DNA of 21,024 nucleotides, taken from Chromera velia (Eukaryota; Sar; Chromeraceae). Location: the NCBI GenBank assembly GCA_018398765.1, contig JAHBMJ010001247.1, positions 12,501 through 33,524 on the forward strand, written 5' to 3'. A model generated the notes under the pieces. It was not told the origin of the DNA and ran no database searches. It saw nothing but the letters and a program-made list of their open reading frames with translations. Shown here piece by piece: positions 17,687-21,024 of this stretch. Within the stretch, counting starts at the first letter, position 1. Each line of letters starts with the position of its first letter. Both the position numbers and the translations under genes were made by a program.

Positions 17687-18396
17687 AAGTGACCAAGAAA
17701 ATATATACCTAGAGGCTAAAGATATATATTGAGTAAAAAAAAAGTTCTTGTAAACAACTATAAGTATTTAAAAAAAACTTGTTGGGGTCTTAGAAGCTCA
17801 AAACCGGTCTTACATTGTTTGAGCCTCCTTTAGTTTTTGCAGGGGGGGGTATTTTTGTAAATAAATTTTATTCAAGGGTTTTTTTATTTTTTTTTTTGAG
17901 TTTTTTTTTTTTTTTAAATGGCCTACGCCTAGCTTCACAAAGTATTGACTCTACTCTCATATTATCATCCTTCCACTCTGTGTATATGCAACACTCATAC
18001 CATACATCTCCATAGATCGCTCCTAGCTCCCTTCCTCCGCCTGGGCAATTCTAGCATATATTTTCACTAAATCTAGAGTTCAAATTAATAATTACTTCCT
18101 TAATTGTGATTTGGCCTATACTATAGCCTAATATCTCAAGACGAATAACAACCCCCGTATGTATGCAGTTGTAGACAGATAATATAGTTTAAACAGCATC
18201 ATTATTTACAATAAGATGTTATTCACAGTTTTAGGTTTTTCTACATTTAAATTAAGTGATATAAGTGATAAATAATTTAGTTAATGGTGCCCTAGCTAGA
18301 GCACTATCACCGCATTATAAATTTTAGTGCAAATTATTAAAGGCAAAACCCAGAACAATGTCATTAATAGTATGCTATGCTACCCTGCAAAGACCT
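17687..18396. other. AT-rich spacer with a third R1-like end
   Basis: No gene is seen. At about 17860-17936 there is an AATAAATTTTATT stretch, long poly-T runs and AAATGGCCTACGCCTAG, matching the 3' end of repeat R1 (about 305-345 and 9251-9300). The remainder is AT-rich with no recognisable feature. Confidence 0.5.
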
Positions 18397-18460
18397 AGGA
18401 ATTTAGATAGGAATGTAGAGGAATTTAGACAGGAATTTAGAGGAATTTAGCTAGGAATGG
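18397..18460 (+). repeat. Short minisatellite, AGGAATTTAG unit
   Basis: Six tandem variants of AGGAATTTAG, alternating with and without two extra bases, give a ~22-bp higher-order period. Confidence 0.85.
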
Positions 18461-18520
18461 TCCAGAAAGCATAGCTGAGGGGCACTTACAAAGAGTTGAG
18501 GTGGGAGCTCACAGATTATT

Positions 18521-18521
<1 letters not shown>

Positions 18522-18585
<64 letters not shown>

Positions 18586-18586
18586 C

Positions 18587-18629
<43 letters not shown>
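18522..18629 (+). repeat. (GATT)n microsatellite
   Basis: About 108 bases of GATT repeats with one GACT interruption. Confidence 0.97.
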
Positions 18630-18631
<2 letters not shown>

Positions 18632-18703
18632 CTGCGCTAGGCCTTCCCATTATGTCAAGGTGTTGTCACCGCTAACAGGGCCCGGAATATTATTTCGCCC
18701 CCT

Positions 18704-18761
18704 CCCTTAAGGGCCCGCACACCAAACCTGATACACTGCAAACGCAGTGCAAAAGGTGTGC
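18704..18761. other. Nested inverted repeats (hairpin candidate)
   Basis: CCCTTAAGGG (18704-18713) is a perfect palindrome. Next, GCACACC (18717-18723) pairs with GGTGTGC (18755-18761), and inside them CACTGC (18734-18739) pairs with GCAGTG (18744-18749) across 4 nt. No gene or terminator context is visible. Confidence 0.5.
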
Positions 18762-19309
18762 TGCAACTGTTTATGCTTCGTCAACCAAGTCCGGGTGTCG
18801 ATCGATCTGCCTGCTCATTAAACGATCAAACACTCATAAAAACTTTGGTTTGCTTGTTTATCAATCAATTGATCGGGTATACATGAACTAGATACATGAA
18901 TCAGTCTGGTTCGAATGAAATATTTCATCCACAAAAAACGATCATATCAAAAATGATTAAAAAAGAAGAAGAAAAGAAAGAACAAATGATTCAGAAAGAA
19001 AGAAAGAAAGATTGAAGAAAAGGAGATGGCTACAATCTTCTGTCCCATAGTTTCCTACAAAAAATTGGGGTCGTTGCTATACCCTTTCCATTTGAGAAGA
19101 TGTAAGAGAAAACCTTCTATGCTGCTTATTGGTTCTCTTCTTATTCCCATTCTGCAGGTACATTTAAGACACTGTCAGTTGACACCCGCTTCAATCTAGC
19201 TCATAAGTAGAAGAGAGAAAAAGATGCAGAAAACGTCTGACAAAAAGAGTGTTACGTCCAAGATGTCTCTACAAAGCCTCCTCCCGGCATTGATTCGCCT
19301 AGCCGCTAT
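18762..19309. other. AT-rich spacer, nothing recognised
   Basis: The stretch is AT-rich with a purine run (about 18960-19030) of GAAA units. I see no coding frame, RNA gene or repeat boundary. Confidence 0.5.
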
Positions 19310-19560
19310 TAATCTACCCTAATTCAGCTTTGTAGGACATTGATGCATTGTCTGTTCAACCCGATTCCCTAAAAAAGATCTCACCGTTTCTCATAAGCAT
19401 GCTTTCAATTGATACTCCATTCTGCATGCATTGATTTATACTGTCATGCCACTGCCGCACCGACGCACACCGTTGCGCTCCCCGTGCTCCGCCGCTGGCC
19501 GCCACGCTATGTCGTTTACACCTTTCAAACTGCATGTGCACTAACAGTCACCCCTCGAGT
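19310..19560 (-). repeat. Possible diverged LTR related to the nested element's LTR
   Basis: It shares AAAAAAGATCTCACCGTTTC with the nested LTR (AAAGAGGATCGCACCGTTTC), including an uninterrupted CACCGTTTCTCAT. It then has TGCATGCA, a GC-rich CGCACCG block and a (G)TCGT end in the same order. The minus strand has GAGGGGTGA near 19550, which could be a polypurine tract. The similarity is patchy and the limits are uncertain. Confidence 0.35.
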
Positions 19561-19869
19561 TCAATCAACAATAATCATAGAATAATCGAACGAGCATAGT
19601 GCACTCACAACGAAGAAGCACATGGAACGAACGAGAGGTTGTACTCAGACAAAAGCAAAAGGCAGAAGCCGATCTGCATCGCAATGTGTACACCCTCTGA
19701 CTTGCAGAACGATCTGAGTTTAAGATCAGGAAAACATTGATTCATACTCACATACATACAAGAGTCTATAAGCACGGAATGAATTCTTCAATGTGCACTC
19801 TGGATCTCTGCACTATCATGGCAACGCCCCCCATTTCTGAATCTCTCTTCCTTCTTCAGAAATCGCTCA

Positions 19870-20700
19870 GAAATACAACTAGTCTGGATCATACGAGTCG
19901 TCAGAGTCGCTTGTGTCACTCTTTCCAAACTCAGAGTCGTCAGAACACATGGTCACGTGCCTTGTCTCAACTTTTTTTCCCTTCGTCTCCTTCTCTTTCT
20001 CTTTTACACCCGGGTCTGGCAGAGAGTTTCTTCTTGTCACTTTCCATCTTCTTTCTGATCCCTTCCTTTGAAAGTGTGCACTCGAAACGCATGTGACCAA
20101 GGTAGCCACACTTGTAACACAGAGGTGCGTCTGTCTCACTTGTATCTCCCTCATCCTTCTCAACCTGTACCTGTTGTTTCACTTTCTTCTTGACGACAGC
20201 GGCTATGCCGAACTCATGACCGGCGTTCTCAGCTTTCACGCTTTCTTTCTTCTTGCCTCAAACTGCCGCTCTTACTGTACCCATGGCCTGAATCTCAGTG
20301 CAGATGTTATCAAGGGATGGAAGAGTGCCATAATTCTTGTCGAGAAGGTTTGCCACCATCCTCTAAATCTTTTCCTAGTCATCCGTATCCAGCTCCCCAG
20401 CATACACCATGAGTTGAATGAAGCCATCAACCCTGTATCCGTTCTTGGATGTCTTGCTCAGCTTCTCATCAACTGCGGTCAATCTCTCAATCAGTTCTGT
20501 CTCTTCTTGCCCGATGTACTTCAGAAACGAAACAAGAGCAGACACAAGCTCGGTGATCTTCCCTTTACCGTAGAAATTCTCCAAAGCTGCAAAGACAGAA
20601 TAGTGTGTCGCCCCCGGCTTCTCCGTCTCTGCATTGGCGATATCGAAGATTCTGAACTGTTCATCTTCTTCACCAGCCTCAATCAGCAGACGGAACATAG
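19870..20700 (-). pseudogene. Gag fragment of a second LTR retrotransposon, CCHC knuckle
   Basis: Minus-strand frames start near 20698 with helical gag-like sequence (HYSVFAALENFYGKGKITEL, then TAVDEKLSKT), resembling the UBN2-type gag of Copia elements. They end in a basic region with CYKCGYLGHMRFEC, a perfect C-x2-C-x4-H-x4-C knuckle (about 20125-20085), and an Asp/Ser-rich tail. It is broken a few times. No pol follows on either side in the window. It is different in sequence from the gag at 14513-15354, so it is a separate family. A host CCHC protein is possible but less likely. Confidence 0.65.
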
Positions 20701-20716
20701 GCTTGTGCCCTCATAA

Positions 20717-21024
20717 ATGGACTTTTGCCCTCAAGTCGGACTTTGACATATATTACGGTATATTATTAAAATGAACTAGTTAGATATAAAATAAATGTTA
20801 ATATATAAACCATCATTCAACTAGCAATTAAGCTAGCAATTTGAGTAGAAAATTTTACATCATACTGTAACGTAATTATAACGTACATTAAGCTTATGCT
20901 TAAGGTTAATATTTTGGTTCAATCTAGGCAGAGTAGCCAGGACTTGAATAAGTATCTCTAAAAAGTATATCAATTTCTTAAACAAGCCTCTTTCGCTTTC
21001 AAAACACCTTGTCCGACACTTCAA
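20717..21024. other. AT-rich window end, nothing recognised
   Basis: AT-rich sequence without frame, repeat or similarity to other parts of the window. In particular it does not resemble 19310-19560, so no second LTR for the gag fragment is visible here. Confidence 0.6.

Noticed and set aside
18522-18629. Regular array as a CRISPR
   Set aside because: It is a plain 4-base microsatellite without spacers, in eukaryotic DNA.
1-21024. Host protein-coding genes, defence system or biosynthetic cluster
   Set aside because: Every recognisable frame belongs to a mobile element. The remainder is low-complexity or AT-rich spacer.

Overview
The window looks like nuclear DNA from a eukaryote, and nearly all of it is transposable-element sequence. 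I recognise no host protein gene and no intact RNA gene. The evidence is a LINE reverse transcriptase, a Copia-type LTR retrotransposon, a hAT-like DNA element, long simple repeats, poly-A/T runs and many decayed frames. The sequence does not fix the lineage. A transposon-rich protist or alga is a guess only.

Layout. (1) 1-346 is the cut-off end of a dispersed repeat, called R1 here. A longer inverted copy lies at 9251-10122. (2) 595-729 and 9013-9145 are direct copies of a ~133-bp unit, roughly 9% diverged. They bracket, almost to the base, a minus-strand LINE at 730-9012. The LINE has a 5' leader, an ORF1 with a coiled-coil-like start and an RRM-like segment, a long Ser/Glu/Gly-rich low-complexity middle, an ORF2 reverse transcriptase at about 908-2964, a 3' UTR with three perfect hairpins, and a short ATG/CAT microsatellite tail. 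An 873-bp hAT-like non-autonomous element (7689-8561) sits in ORF1 with a perfect 8-bp target duplication. Long pyrimidine, GAA and AT-rich tracts interrupt or expand the rest.

(3) 10198-17686 is a broken Copia-type LTR element on the minus strand. Its LTRs are at 10198-10460 and 17413-17686, with a 5-bp target duplication AAGTG. RNase H, RT, integrase, protease, zinc knuckle and gag regions follow in the expected order. A second, much smaller LTR element without coding capacity (15355-17114, TRIM-like) has inserted into its gag region, with a 4-bp target duplication TATT, a clear primer-binding site and a polypurine tract. Both LTR elements have AGT...ACT termini rather than TG...CA. (4) 17687-19300 is AT-rich spacer with a minisatellite, a (GATT)n array and a nested hairpin. 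(5) 19310-20700 holds a diverged LTR-like segment and a gag fragment with a canonical CCHC knuckle, from a different LTR family. (6) 20717-21024 is AT-rich with nothing recognised.

Insertion order by eye: the Copia element (LTRs roughly 11% apart) is older than the small element nested in it (LTRs roughly 7% apart), as nesting requires. The hAT-like element is younger than the LINE it interrupts. The points most worth a second look are the LINE's very long flanking duplications with hairpins at its 3' end, the shared non-canonical LTR termini, and the repeat-filled TRIM-like element.
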